A DNA stretch of 64,000 nt from Panorpa germanica (GCA_963678705.1 OY783213.1:13830451-13894450), one strand, 5' to 3'; positions 22,140 through 34,610 are shown, numbered from the stretch's first letter. Numbers and translations are program-made. Notes: generated by a model not told the origin, from the letters alone.

Positions 22140-24139
22140 AACCAAATACCTGTTTTAAAATGTATCTTGACTTTTTGACATTTAGGATAGCTATATCAAT
22201 GTCAATATCTCGACACGGTTCAATTGAATTTTAAATATTATTTTTATAATTTTTATAAATACAGTGCGGCGGATAAGTTTTTTATCACTTACTTTCAAAT
22301 AAGATTATTGTGTATGTTTCCTTGCTAAGCATGTTGTAGCTTCCGTTACATAGATGGCTCTGCCTATACACATACAATTCTTTGTTTATATGTTGTAATT
22401 TCATTTGTAATATGTTAATTTTTTAATTGACTCTATGATTCATATTTTTATAAATAGAATATTTGTTTAATATTATTTTATTGATTGGGTTATTGAAAAA
22501 AAAATGCAATTGCTATAGGTTATATAATTATGATTGACAGTTATTCATTGAAAACAATTATAAGTCAACAAGTTTATTTATGTTATGGAATACGCATACG
22601 TAATAAATATTGATACAAGTCATTGCCAATGTTATTTTCAGCTTTCTTTTAATAATAATTAAAATTATATACTTACATCATCAGTAATGCGTGCAAACGC
22701 GCGCAAAGCTTGACAGCATACTACGTTTACGTTACGTTAAGTTACGTTTACTACGTTATTAAATGAATGGTGTATTGAGAATGTCGTCTTGCGGTTCCTT
22801 AAACCCTTTTCTAAGGTTCACTATCTCAGGCAGAACAGACCAATTGTTTCCAGAATTGTTTATGTTAAGATAAGACTGAAGCAGCGTCAGAGTAGCACCA
22901 GTGTTGTACTTGGAGTTTTAGAGCGCAATATCGCTAACAAACAGGTCAAACAATCTAAAAAACTATCAAATTTTTTTAAATTTTTAAATCTGTAGAATTG
23001 TTCTAGTTAAAACGCATGTTAAATATGTGCACTTTAGGGATTAATTAAGCCCTTTACAGCTGCTTAAAATATTTAAAATGTTGTAATTAAATTTACAACA
23101 CTTACATTAACATAATATCTAAATTTTATTTAATTCTGTACTAACAGTGGTTTTACTATTGAATTATCTACCATAAATCAAATATATCAACCACACGTCG
23201 CTCTTAGACGGGGCAAAGTGCTGGTTTAATGTAGTGTAACTGTACATAAAAAATACTGCTTCTTCTTTTTAAAATTAATGATGAAAGGTCATATAAGTTG
23301 ACCTTTCTTTTAGTGTCTAATCCATAAATTAATTTTTATTTCTTTTCGAGTTACAGAGAGAACAAAATACACTTAAACAAAAATAATCACAGGTATCTGT
23401 TTTTTAATTGCTTCTTGATATATAACTTCATTAAAATGTGACAAGTTTTACATTCTGCGTCATTAATTTATTAATGACTTTTTATAACGTTTTTAAATTA
23501 ATTAATTATTGGAGTAAAAATATCAGCAACATATCATGTGATAGCTACTTTGATATTTATTAGTTTCTTGTTTTTGGTTCCAGGTTGCAATTCTCGTTCC
23601 GGTTCCATTCGGTCCATTGTAATTAATACTAAGATTACTTTGTAGTCGTAATTAGAAATTATATACATAAACAAAAATTTACAAATTTAAAATAAAAATA
23701 AATAAATAATTATGTAGAGCAGAAAGTAACAAGTAATATTTCTGCAGGAAAAAAGGAGCATTAAATCCAGTGGCGTATTTGTTATTTGTATACAGTAATA
23801 CAATTTACTGGATTGGAACATTCTTTAATATGGCGCCGAATAAGTTGTTATTTAAATTTTAAAAAAATTCTTAGCATTTAAACCTAGTTCTTATATAAAC
23901 CCAGTCTTTGGTACAATGATGAAATACTTTTTTATATATTTATATCGTCTGCATCTGCTATCGCACCCTTTGCCTACTTTGTTATTATGCAGTGTCCTAA
24001 TTTTCAAGATATCAGTGCCTGTTGCGATTTTTTTCAAGCAATAGCAACTACAGCAGTTACAGAAAACTAAAATACAGTTTTTTTTGTTTTAATATATATA
24101 ACAATTATTTTATACTACAATACAACGACACAGTAGCTT
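22140..24139. other. Mostly AT-rich; one unplaced basic open frame
   Basis: A 68-codon frame at 22789-22995 (+) encodes a basic peptide (VKIRLKQRQSSTSVV) in a slightly GC-richer patch. It lacks an ATG start, splice context or a family match, and may be a relic. The short direct repeat GTTACGTTAAGTTACGTTTA sits just upstream (about 22730-22750). Nothing else is recognised. Confidence 0.45.
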
Positions 24140-24716
24140 AAACGATAAAAAAAGCATAATTTTGATAATGTTTTTTAACGACACAGTTAATATATAATTA
24201 TTTCTACAATTACTACATGACAAAATGACATTTGAAGAATACTTTGTGAAATTTTCATAAATAAATATCAAGAAATGAGGCATTAACAGTGAATCTCCGC
24301 AGACGTCACAAAAAAACCCTCATAACTCATCCCTGGATTTTCTGAAATCGAAAAACCAAAATGATTTCATTAGTTGATAAATTTCTGCAGGTAACGCTGT
24401 CGAGTTTTTCTTTTTTTCTATTAATAAACTCGACAGCGTTACCTCGGCATTTATGTAAAGAAAGAGTGTGCAAAATTTGAAAAGAATCGGTCCAGTAGAT
24501 TTTGAGCTAGAGAGGGCACCGACTTTGAAAAAGCTATGAAAAACGCATTTAAAAGTTTCAAAGTAAGACGAAAGCAGACCAGAGGTGATGACTTAAAACT
24601 CTATATCTCCGACAGTTTTACTCCAATCGACTTCAAATTTTTACACAATAAACTTAATATGTTGTACAATAATATAAATAAATAAAAATAAAATATAAAA
24701 AAAGAAAGTTGAAACC
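24140..24716 (+). repeat. Long unclassified dispersed repeat, family F, copy 1
   Basis: About 580 bp alignable by eye with 31893-32478 throughout. Shared blocks include ACGACACAGTTAATATATAA, TTCAAATTTTTACACAATAA with AACTTAATATGTTGTACA, AATCGGTC.AGTAG..TTTGAG and CTTAAAACT.TATATCTCC. It contains phrases often seen in long insect interspersed sequences but no usable open frame. This copy carries an extra 19-bp perfect hairpin (24389-24444) absent from copy 2. No terminal inverted repeat or duplication was found; the element class is open. Confidence 0.75.
24389..24444. repeat. Perfect 19-bp hairpin
   Basis: The arms AGGTAACGCTGTCGAGTTT (24389-24407) and AAACTCGACAGCGTTACCT (24426-24444) are exact reverse complements separated by an 18-base pyrimidine/AT loop. 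The right arm continues into CTCGGCATTTATGTAAA, which is conserved in the other copy of this repeat. The left arm therefore looks like an added inverted duplication. It would form a stable stem in RNA or single-stranded DNA. Confidence 0.9.
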
Positions 24717-25738
24717 TTCCCCCCTCCAATACATTATGCACTTTTTTTTAAATTAATTTTATCACCATGGGATGTTCGTAAAATTTGACAGAGTGTCCAA
24801 ATCTATCCAGTGCAAATTTATTACATAGTCAGTTTTATATGTGTTATTACTTATTTCCTCGAATTGTGAAGCAAAAGTAAATAAAAGAATATTTAGAATG
24901 ATCTATCTTTTCTAAAATGCACTGCTTCAAATTATATTCGAACTCCTAAGATTAGTACGTCACTGAAAAAGGTTCAAAGAGAGTATATGAATTAAAAAAA
25001 AAACAAAATATAATATTGTACGTATGAATCATTCACTATCCCACATCAATCTAGATTCTAGGCTTTTATGTAGTCGTAAATATAAAATGAGTACCAGAAA
25101 CCCGTGCAGCGCATGCGCCACAGTCTAATTAACATAATCCCAAGCGTGAATACAAACTAATTTGAATAAACAAAAGACCATAAGAATCTGAATTATGGTT
25201 GCAAGTTGCTGTATGCCGAACCGTGTACTTCTTATGATGAGCGTAATAACAGATATTAACAAAGAACACCATAAAAATAAGACAGTTGTTCTTTTGCTGG
25301 CACATTTTGTTTTGCTGTGATGTGCTTTGAGTGATGTTGTCACAACAAAATATATTATTATGTTTGAAATGATATAGTATCTTGTTTTATGTTTTAAATT
25401 AACTAATTCTATGCTTGGAGATTGTTAGATAATTTGTCTTTGTTTAATACTAGAATGTCATACCGAAAATTAGAAAATAAAGAGATCATTTATATGTAAT
25501 AAGGTCATACTGTTCTTATAATATCCTAATAATAAATTTTCACTTTATTGTAAATGTACGCGTTATTGTACTAAAATTAATTCATTTTCTATTATTTTCA
25601 AGCCAAATAGATTATATATTCAATAAGCAAATAGTAAGTTTAAAACAGTCAGTCATATTAATATTAATACATCGTCTACTTTATATATTGTTAATTTTGT
25701 TTCATTAGTCTTTGTTTCTAAAAACATATTTTAATTTT
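24717..25738. other. AT-rich sequence, nothing recognised
   Basis: A minus frame at 25125-25343 has an internal hydrophobic stretch but no context. A small GC-rich patch at 25095-25125 (CCCGTGCAGCGCATGCGCC) is unexplained. Confidence 0.45.
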
Positions 25739-25808
25739 ACTTTTCTTTTGTTCTAGGTAAGTGACATCTCATGAAAATTCGACTTTTATTGTGCTTCATC
25801 TGGATTGG
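25735..25808 (+). other. Candidate recursive splice site with RS-exon-like module
   Basis: TTTTACTTTTCTTTTGTTCTAG (acceptor with long pyrimidine tract) abuts GTAAGT with no base between; the junction is 25756/25757. This is the recursive splice site consensus known from long fly introns (polypyrimidine-YAG/GTRAGT), where the acceptor regenerates a donor. 52 bases downstream, GGATTGG/GTAATA gives a second, weaker donor. The whole module is homologous to that at 40487-40555. The strand agrees with the other two sites. Function is inferred; a shared repeat containing this motif is the main alternative. Confidence 0.5.
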
Positions 25809-28539
25809 GTAATATTTTATTATAGTTTAAATTCTTATTTCAGCATTATTATATTGTTGTATATGTACAAAAAGAAAAGGATCATATTCATTCTTGAAAA
25901 TTATCAATTGGTACCATACATTGATAAGGTTGACCATCAGAACCTTTTGTACAATTATTTTTTAATTAATAAGAGTTTTATAGAAAATATTGACAATTAA
26001 AGAAACAGAAATATTAAAGGGATAATTTTATGTTCTTGTTAAAGTTCACTGACGTCACGATGTGAATTTCTACAATCACGGAATACATTATAATTACATT
26101 CACCAGAAAAAAAAGAGTAAATTTGTATTTTAAAAAGATTATAACAAAATATTTAGATTTTTGAACAACAACAAGCATGAAAAAAGTGAAAAACTGACTT
26201 GTAGCATAGAAAAAATTAAATACGGTAGCTCCTAAACATTTGTTGTTAATTCTAAAATTAATAATAGGTTACATTTTTTTTATTTGATGCTAAAATTACA
26301 AAATAATGAAGATTTAACGGAATAAAAGACAAAGCGCGTGTGGCGAATCAGGCACGTATTATCAAACCTCATATCAGACCACCAGCGAGGCTGTAAATCA
26401 TTGGACGTTAACTTTACCATGCTGCTTGACTTTTAATTACATGTAGAGTGTACTCACAGTGCAGCCCAGTGTATTCCATTTCTATTGTTTTGATTTTTTT
26501 ATAAAAAATATACTTTTTGAGTTATTTATCATACTTGATTTTTATAATATCATGTATTATTTTGTTTAAGATGTTTATCCACTAAATTCAGAATATACCT
26601 GTGATGCTCCTGTAACTTTCTAGTGATTTAGGCGTTACTAGTTATTGTCTATTATTCAGAAAATTAATTATACTTTATATTTGAACTATCATCGATTGAA
26701 TTTTATAATATTGGTTTGAGGCTTCGATAACTGTAGCTTCTGAATAACAGATGGCGCTACCGGTTTTTATAGGTGTAACTAGAATGAAATACAATTTAAT
26801 ATAAGATGCGAATGAAGTAAGTGTAATACTATAATTATTCTAATAACATAGTAACTTACTATGTACCTCTTATATTGCCGGTAATTTCTACATAATAGTA
26901 TAATTTTATAAATTAAAATTATAGTTTCACATGAGTCAAAGTAATACTTTAAGTTGATTTACAAGAAGTGTTAGATTTAAATAAGTAGTTACGTTTTATG
27001 CTTTTAATTGAATAACTTCTTATCTAGCTCTTATAAGGATGTAGTTTTTTTGCAATAATATTTTTATTCAATTTTAATTATCTATATTTTAAAATAAGTA
27101 GCTAGTAGAATATTTTCACTAGCGGGTTTTGAAAATAATATAAAATGAAATTAGATGGAGGTGACCATCACCAAGTTTTTTTAAAACGGGAAAAAACTTA
27201 TAATAGTTACCCTTTATAATAATTATTAACGATAATAATTTTAGTTATTTTGCATGCTTTAATATCATCAAGTTATTTCTTTAAATAATTCATATTTCTT
27301 TACTCATTATAAAAATTTGATTGGATAAAGCACAACGCTCATCTGCGACTTTGTATAACTTGACTTTTCCGCTTCCTAAAGTACATGCGGGATTGGACGT
27401 GACTATTATTTTGTATAATTGTTATAAATTAAGCGAGTAAATTACAAAAAAAGATACTAATTTTCTTTTTTAATTAAAAAGTTATTTTAATTACAAATAG
27501 CATTGCCTTATTTAAAACACTCTGTGTAAAACATAACTGAAATGGATTGCTTTTAGATTATAATTGAATGGATCCAAAAAATAAACAAAAAACACAAAAT
27601 GCACAATGCACTTGTACGACAGTAAATAATGATACGCTATTAAACTTCCGACATTATAATTAAATAGAATAATGTTAGGTTAGAATTCAATTAATCTAGT
27701 TTATAGACATAAAGCTCCATTTCCACCTACTGTTTTAGATATTGTTAATACCAATTATTATCTTTATTTAATATAAATTATTATATTCATTAAAATTATT
27801 TTTATTTCTTTATATTTACAAGCTGAAATTTACAATTAAGATTAAAATATAATATTAAAATGAAAACTCAGTAAGTGGGAATGGGGTTTTACTGTTTGAT
27901 GCACAGATGCCCTCTGTGAAGTAGATCTTAATGAACTTAATGATAAATAATAAATAATTAAGTCATTAATTACAATCACAATTAATGATTATTCTATAGC
28001 CGGAAGATATGATATTATTGTCGTATCTATGATACTATAATTAAATCTTAATAGAGTTAAATTGAAAGTTGAGAAAGCCTTCATAATAGATGGTTTTTTT
28101 TGATAGTTATTATTATTATTATATTAATTGAATAATACACAGTTGCATGAATATAATATTCAATAATAATATGTTGTCACTTAGAATCATAAAATTTTGA
28201 ATTCAATTATAGCTTTGAAAGGGAAAATATGTAAAATAATTATTATAAGTTTTGGAATCCTATTTCTTCATATTGATAGTCTATTATTTGTATATAACTA
28301 TATGTATACTGCTATATGTATACTTTTTCAGTCATATCGGGCGAGTAGAATTTGTTTAACAACGAAGGAGTTACAAAGAAAAAGAAATAGAAAAATTAAT
28401 AAAAAATTCTTAATTTTTTTAATTTTAATGTTTTTGCCATTAGGCACTACATTCTTCCGCCTTCATCATTGAATTATATATCGATGTGCTTAATTACATT
28501 TTTGATCCTTATTCTATATACCCATTCTCACTCCTTCCA
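25809..28539. other. AT-rich sequence, nothing recognised
   Basis: Long low-GC stretch. Frames at 25761-26000 and 28197-28472 (+) are AT-biased and lysine/isoleucine rich and are not called. A slightly GC-richer patch at 26335-26470 and a short TTA run near 28108-28125 are the only irregularities. Confidence 0.5.
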
Positions 28540-28712
28540 AAAGAAAAAATAAAAACAAAACAGATATATTTAAACACTTACTGCTCCTTTCTTCCTTCTA
28601 TGTTCTCGCTCCTTCTCTCTATCTCTGGTACCTCTCTCTCCCAAATCCTTTTGTATCTTTCCCTAAAGGCCCGTTCTGATCAGTTCAACAGCAACATGCG
28701 ATTCTCTATTAT
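28540..28712 (-). pseudogene. LINE ORF2 fragment (C-terminal region)
   Basis: Read on the minus strand, one frame encodes AFRERYKRIWEREVPEIER before running into a stop. This matches the RYKRLWENNEPQYL segment that precedes the zinc knuckle in the better copy at 54823-55530. In-frame stops and frameshifts flank it, and the knuckle itself is missing, so this is a dead 5'-truncated and internally deleted fragment of the same LINE family. Confidence 0.6.
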
Positions 28713-28734
28713 AAAATGATTGTTAGTGAAACTT

Positions 28735-29013
28735 TAGGGGCCATTTATAAATTATGTCGCACGCGATGGGTTAAGAAATTGTGACAACATGTGACAAGGG
28801 GGTCTGAAGCGGTATGACGTCACATGCAGCATAAAATATATAATTTTTAGTGTAAAAAATGTAAGACAAAGAAACGTAATTTCCTAAAAAAATTATAAAC
28901 TTCCCTGAGATCTAAAAAAAGTATTTATTATTTAAAATGTGTGACATCACATCAAGGGCTAAGGAGGGTTCTAAATTGCAGGAAATTTGTGTGTCAAGTC
29001 TGTTCATAATATC
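28735..29013 (+). mobile_element. MITE-like element, family G, with imperfect TIRs
   Basis: Opens TAGGGGCCATTTATAAATTA and TGTCGCAC and closes with an imperfect inverse (GTGTGTCAAGTCTGTTCATAATATC). The interior has GTGACAAGGGGG, TATGACGTCACATG and GTGTGACATCACATCAAGG. The right end of the element at 34450-34610, inverted (TTAGGTGTCATTCATAAATT), matches this left end. No coding capacity. Palindromic TGACGTCA sites inside the inverted ends are a recurring theme of this repeat type. Confidence 0.6.
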
Positions 29014-29881
29014 TCAAATACATTATAAACTGTGCCAATTAAAAAAAGAATGAAGATAAAATAAAAACTACATGAACTAACCTCAATATACTTCACAAAC
29101 AATCGTTTGCTACACCTACTTATAAATTAACTAAAATAAAACAATAAATACTTTTATAAAAAAAAGTAAATAGGCTTGGACGCTTGCATTACATAAATTA
29201 TTGTAGGGGCGTTTACAAGGCTAATAGCAAAACTGCGTCGCATATGAACAAATAGAACAAGAGAAAATTATTTATGAGGAAATTGATGCCAATAGACATA
29301 CAATTAACTGTTTTGCATTAGAAAAGAACTAGTCATTTGTATATGTTAATTTTTACAATTAAATACTAGAAAAATATAGCTTTTCTTTAAATTGCTGTCT
29401 TACAAGAATACCATCTTTTTTAATCATGGTTACAGCAATCGTACACTGAACTAACGACTGTCTTAAGATAGTCTCACTATTTGGTATAGGTCATGTAGGA
29501 ACGCTCACACTTACGCAAATACATCTCTATACAATTTTAAGTCTTAAGTGTAAGTTTAAGAACCATAATAAAGGTTTTAAAATTATGACAAACCCTTAGA
29601 AATGTTGCCAGGCATATAAAAATTGGAATTGAACTAGAAAATATAGCAATATTCCTATCAAAGTCATTAAAAGTCAGTGGAAGAAAGATTAAAATGTAGA
29701 TACGTTATTCATTTAACGGTTTGCAACTTTAGGTTTTGATTCGCGTTTATAGTTACTTACATAAAACGGTTTAAACATAAAAAAACATGTTTTTTTTTTG
29801 ATAATATTTAACCTGCTGTATAGTATCTATATTTCGCGAATCAAAAATGAGCAAGTATCGTTTCACCTTAATCAAAATTAC
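29014..29881. other. AT-rich sequence, nothing recognised
   Basis: No feature supported. Confidence 0.5.
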
Positions 29882-29967
29882 TATAGTTCTAGTTGCGAGA
29901 ATTCGGCGAAGACTGATGCTTAAAAGAGCAGTATAAATTTATGATATGATAATGAATTTTATCTAGA
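29882..29967 (+). mobile_element. Foldback MITE, family A, left-half fragment
   Basis: Starts TATAGTTCTAGTTGCGAGAA and TTCGGCG, continues TGCTTAAAAGAGCAGTATAA and TGATAATGAATTTTATCT, matching the left half of the copies at 6588 and 10737. The right arm is absent. Confidence 0.65.
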
Positions 29968-31892
29968 TAATTCTATTATTATTCTATTTATTAACCAGCG
30001 TCAATTACGTGATATGTAATCGGAAAAGAAAGTCCATCGGCAATAATCACTGATTTTTGTTCTACCATCGTTTCAGTTCGTTTTTTAGCCTAATTAGGAA
30101 TTTAATACATTAAAAATTTATGTGCTCTTTTGTATTAAATATTAAATTGGAAGTATAATTAATTTCACTTGTTAATAATTGTATAAACAATAAATTTAAT
30201 TGTTAATATTTTGGAAGTATTTTGTAATTAATCGATTTTAATTAAGGTTAATTAATCAATAAATTGATGAAGAAATACTGAAACCTATATATGGAAAAAG
30301 TATAATATTTTAACTTAACTTTTTTTATTTTGATGATTCGTTTAAATAGGTTATGGCATCATGCTTTCAACACGAATATAAATTTTATTTAACATTTTAT
30401 ATAGGAATATTATGATCTGAATATGTATATATGTAGGTGCATAACTTAACTGCAGATGTGGGTGGGTGAAGCTGAAGAGACTCAAGAGTTTTCAGTTTTC
30501 AGCATGCGCCCTAGTGACTGATTTGTACTAATTGCAAAATGTCTCATTCATGGTAAACCTATATGTTAGCAACACATACTTATATCACATTATCTGGGTT
30601 ATATGAGTATGCAACTGGATCAATATTCAGATGCGGATTTTTTCATTCTCTCAATTCTGCAGATTTTTATTTCTATGACGTCATACATTCGTATAGTTAA
30701 AAACCGTAATGAAATGTTCATTGTTTTCTCGGTGGTTGCATTATAACTACTGAGAATTTCCTTTTTTTTTTATTTTTACTAATGACTACATGTAGTTCAA
30801 AAAGTGACATGAAAGACTTTAATGAAAAAAATGTAACCCTCTTAATATGATATAGGTAAATGCTACGACGTATTATTATCTATTCCACACACATACTATG
30901 AAATAATGTTCTTTGGAATATATATTTGAAAAATAATATAAAAAAGAAAAATAAATTTGAAGGAGAATAAAATCATAGCAAATATGTACAATTTGAAAAT
31001 ACTTTAAATACTATGTGTTACCTTTCTTTTCCTTTTCTTGCGAAATTGACGCATTGCAATTGTTAATAGTAAAGACGAAGAAGTTGATGCAATCTACAAT
31101 TGCAGTGACAGAAACTTCGTGACAATTCAAGGTTCATAAACACGGGTTCAGTCAAAATAATAAAATCACGATAAGTTTTTCTCAATCACGCTTCGCTTAT
31201 TTATTTAATGAAAATATAAAATTTTATCTCAAGACCCTCATTATGTTCGTTAAGCAATATATACACAAACTGGGTCGTATTTCTTCTTATACTATTATGT
31301 ACTTCTAATTGGAAACTTCTTGCAAGCAAGTACTCGTCGTACTTATTTCAAATGTACACATAAATAATGATTTGTTTATTTGCTGTTTTGTGCAGTTAGT
31401 TATGATTTTTTTAACCTCATTTTATTTTCATTGTATTTAATTATTTGATTCTATTGATTTATTATTGAATGTTAGTTTTATATATTTATTTATTTATTAT
31501 TTATTGATTTCTATAAATATAGTAGATATAAAATAAATAATTTACCTTTCGTACATCTACATGACTTTTAAATACAGCGTTAGGCTCATATTCTAGGTCA
31601 TTTTAGATCATATGTATTTAGTATCAAAAAATCGATTGATCCAACAACTTAGAATTAAATGAATTTGATACAATGTAAACAAGATCTTGCCTGCGGTGTT
31701 TTCAATTACCTTTCACGCAATTATGAACTATTTTTTGTTTAAGGTAGTTGTCACTTTTTCAACAACATGCCGGATTTACACCGTATCAGCTAGGCGTACT
31801 CAATTACACACTCTTTACATTATAATCGAAAATATATCTTAATAATAATATTTTTAGCTATTCTTAAGGGTAGTGGAGGGGGGGCTTTGGTC
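29968..31892. other. AT-rich sequence, nothing recognised
   Basis: Low-GC DNA with stops in every frame. A run of seven G in GTGGAGGGGGGGCTTT near 31870 precedes the family F repeat. Nothing else is seen. Confidence 0.5.
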
Positions 31893-32478
31893 AAATCGAT
31901 AAGAAAAAGCACATTTTCGATCATATTTTTTGACGACACAGTTAATATATAATTATTTCTACGACTATATGATAAAATAACATTTGAAGAATACTTGGCG
32001 AAATTTTCATAAATAAATTTCAAGAAATGAGGCATTGACACCGAAACTCCCTAAAGACGTTACAAGAAAAAATAACATTGCGGTGCCACTCATAACTCAT
32101 CTTTTTTTCTCTTTATTGATTTTTCAATATTTTACAGCACTTGTAAGTCAACATACTGATTTTTCATGAAGAAAATCAGAAACTTTGTTATTTTAAATTG
32201 TGTTACCTCGGCATTTATGTAAAAAAAGAGCATACAAAATTTTAAAAGGATCGGTCAGTAGTTTTTGAGTTAGAAAGGGCATCGACTCTGAAAAAGCTAT
32301 GTGTCAGAAAAACGGTTTAAAAGTTTCAAGGAAAGACAAAGACCAGAGAGGTGAAGACTTAAAACTTTATATCTCCGCCAGTTTTGCTCCAATCGGCTTC
32401 AAATTTTCACACAATAAACTTAATATGTTGTACATTAATATAAATAAATTAAAAAAATGTAAAAAAAGTTGAAACCTT
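31893..32478 (+). repeat. Long unclassified dispersed repeat, family F, copy 2
   Basis: Colinear with 24140-24716. It shares the GACGACACAGTTAATATATA block, the AGAAATGAGGCATTGACA block, GTTACCTCGGCATTTATGTA, the AAGGATCGGTCAGTAG block and the AATATGTTGTACA..AATATAAATAAAT end. Small indels differ, and the hairpin insertion present in copy 1 is replaced by unrelated sequence. The minus-strand frame across its left end is not a gene. Confidence 0.75.
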
Positions 32479-32643
32479 GTTATGCAAAATTTCATATTAA
32501 ACATTAAATTAATATAGTAGTGCAACATTTCTAATGTATTTTGTATTTGTTTAATGACAATGTAATAGAATTATGTTAAACTTCGTTAAATAATCAAACG
32601 TAACGTTATGTTAAAACTATTACTTTAAATAATACATTGTGTG

Positions 32644-33056
32644 CAGTGTTGCCAACCCCAAAAAACTAAAAAACAGCAGCTCGCAAAAAAAAACAGGAGA
32701 AAACAGTAGGTAAAGAAAAGAAAGGCAGATTTCACTTTTTTCACAGATTTCATTTACTTTTGCTCATATAATTAAAACAATGAACAATTTTCTTAGTTAC
32801 CAGAACTCACATACATTGTTATATTAATAATCACAACAACAAAAAAATAAAAATCAAAGTAAAATTATTTTCCACTTTCATTCTCAATTGCCTCATCTTC
32901 AATATTTTCACGTTATCAAAAAAATATTTGCATAGTGTAATAGGTGGCGCTGAACGCTAATCGAAAAACAGTAAAAATTAGGAATGAAACAGAAAACAGG
33001 GACATCAATGTGAAAACAGCAAATCTACTGTTAAAACAGTAGGGTTGGTAACACTG
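32644..33056. mobile_element. Non-autonomous hAT element with perfect 8-bp TSD
   Basis: A 413-bp element begins CAGTGTTGCCAACCCC and ends AGGGTTGGTAACACTG, a terminal inverted repeat with one mismatch in the outer 15 bases. It is flanked by the exact direct repeat ATTGTGTG at 32636-32643 and 33057-33064. The CAGTG ends and 8-bp duplication are the hAT signature. The interior has no transposase frame, is A-rich, and carries subterminal CTGTTTTAACAG-like motifs near both ends (AAAACAGCAG on the left, ACTGTTAAAACAGT on the right). The perfect duplication points to a relatively recent insertion. Confidence 0.92.
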
Positions 33057-33229
33057 ATTGTGTGATTAGAACAACTACCTTAATAATAGAAATAATCAAT
33101 TTAGCTTTACTCTTAGCTCTAAAGCAAACGTATTACAGAATCATTTATAACCTGCACTTTATAATCCATCACAAAATTCAAAACAAAAAATCAAAGAATA
33201 AGAAGTTGTATGGAATAGACCTCAACCAG

Positions 33230-33288
33230 GATGGAAAGTTTACGTGCCGCGATGGTAATAGGACAATCTCATTACTGTTAACATGTGT
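33230..33288 (+). CDS. Candidate short exon encoding half an LDLa-like repeat
   Basis: After CTCAACCAG a 59-base segment reads DGKFTCRDGNRTISLLLTC and is followed by GT/GTAATG, a usable donor. The spacing F-x-C-x-D-G-x3-I-x5-C is that of the first half of an LDL-receptor class A repeat; in the family the next exon would begin near the conserved CDG. The third cysteine of a standard repeat is a threonine here. GC-ending codons (AAG, ACG, TGC, CGC) contrast with the AT-rich flanks. The polypyrimidine tract before the acceptor is weak, and the frame also stays open upstream. It may be a real exon of an extracellular or membrane protein, a decayed exon or a chance match. Confidence 0.3.
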
Positions 33289-33299
33289 GTAATGAAATG

Positions 33300-34449
33300 A
33301 AAATTTATTAATGATTTTGTAAATGTTAATTTCTTTTATAGTTTAATTACCTTGTAACAGAACGTGTAGAAAAATAATTTTACCTAATTTTGTATTTCTT
33401 TGCTGTTTGCGTTCAACATAAGATAATTATTTAAGTAAGACAAAGATATAAACAGCAATTAGAGATCTCTAGCAAGGAATATGAATTAAATATAAACGAA
33501 GATTGGATTTTCTCTTCAGTTGTTCTTTTCCATTACTTCTGCTTGTTAAGGTTCTTAAGAAATGTTAATTAGATGTTTAAATAATGCACGGTGTGAATCG
33601 TAAGATATTATTTTTATTTAACTACAAAGATTGCCTAATCTATTTATCCAAAACAGTAATTATTAATCTTACAAAAGTGTTACCATAATTGCCAAGAATT
33701 GTACGTGCTAAATAAATAAAACATAAAAAAGTTGATGGTTTATTTTACTCTGATAAGAAATCAAATGAACAAATGAAATGAAGATGTAAAATCGTCCCGT
33801 AAATGCGACTTAAGATAGTATAACATATATAGATTCAAATAACAGACTCCGCTGTCTACACAGGCTATGCGCTACCTATAGCCTAGGAAGGGATTCCTGC
33901 ACCCCCTAGAATATTTACCTAAGTGATAATAGGATTACCGACACGATAAGAGGTCTGTGGCGTGGTGATTGTCTCACGAAGAATTTAGGAAGAAAACGGG
34001 ACAAATAGTAATCCGGGACTGTTTAGTGAAATATGATGATAGTCCTGTATATACTGGACATACGTCAACCCTATAAATATAAGCCTTAAGATCTTATGAG
34101 GCGCCTAGAAGTAAATGACAAATTTTGAAAATTTGAGATAACCAGCGCAAACGATAGAAGATGTACTAAAGTATTTAGTAGCACAGAGATATAAGCGAAA
34201 ATTTGGATAGATTTCACTATATAGTGTGAATTCTAAAATCTACTGAACGAAAACGCCTATACGATCTTAACTTTAAACTTGTTTTCTAAAAAATTTTACT
34301 TTTGTCACTTACATCCCTTTTTATCTAGACGACTCATATAAGAACCGGCACACTTGGATAAGTCTATTTGGTTTATCAAGCTGCTTAAAATTGTTAGTAA
34401 AGAAATAATCTGCTTACTTACAACACAAATCCATACAACGAAGAAGTTT
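33300..34449. other. Unclassified sequence with a possible repeat relic
   Basis: No gene is supported. The part at 33995-34035 (GGGACAAATAGTAATCCGGG followed by ACTG) resembles, inverted, the CGTCCCGGAATGAGC..AGTAATTTGTCCCGC patch at 42410-42470, so both may be relics of one element. The 33840-34100 stretch is GC-richer than its surroundings. Confidence 0.35.
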
Positions 34450-34610
34450 TGTGACGTCACATGCATAAATGAAGCAGAGTCGCTCTTTTAAAAATGGTGT
34501 TTCGAAAAATTTCCGTTAAAACTAAAAAAAAACACGCAAAATGTGACAAAGCTTGGTAGAGCACAGAGTAACATGAAATTTGTGTGACTTAATTTATGAA
34601 TGACACCTAA
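34450..34610 (-). mobile_element. MITE-like element, family G, right part
   Basis: Ends with TGTGTGACTTAATTTATGAA and TGACACCTAA, the inverse of the left end of 28735-29013. It contains TTGTGACGTCACATGCATAA near its other side. The opposite terminus is not recognisable. About 160 bp, non-coding. Confidence 0.5.
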
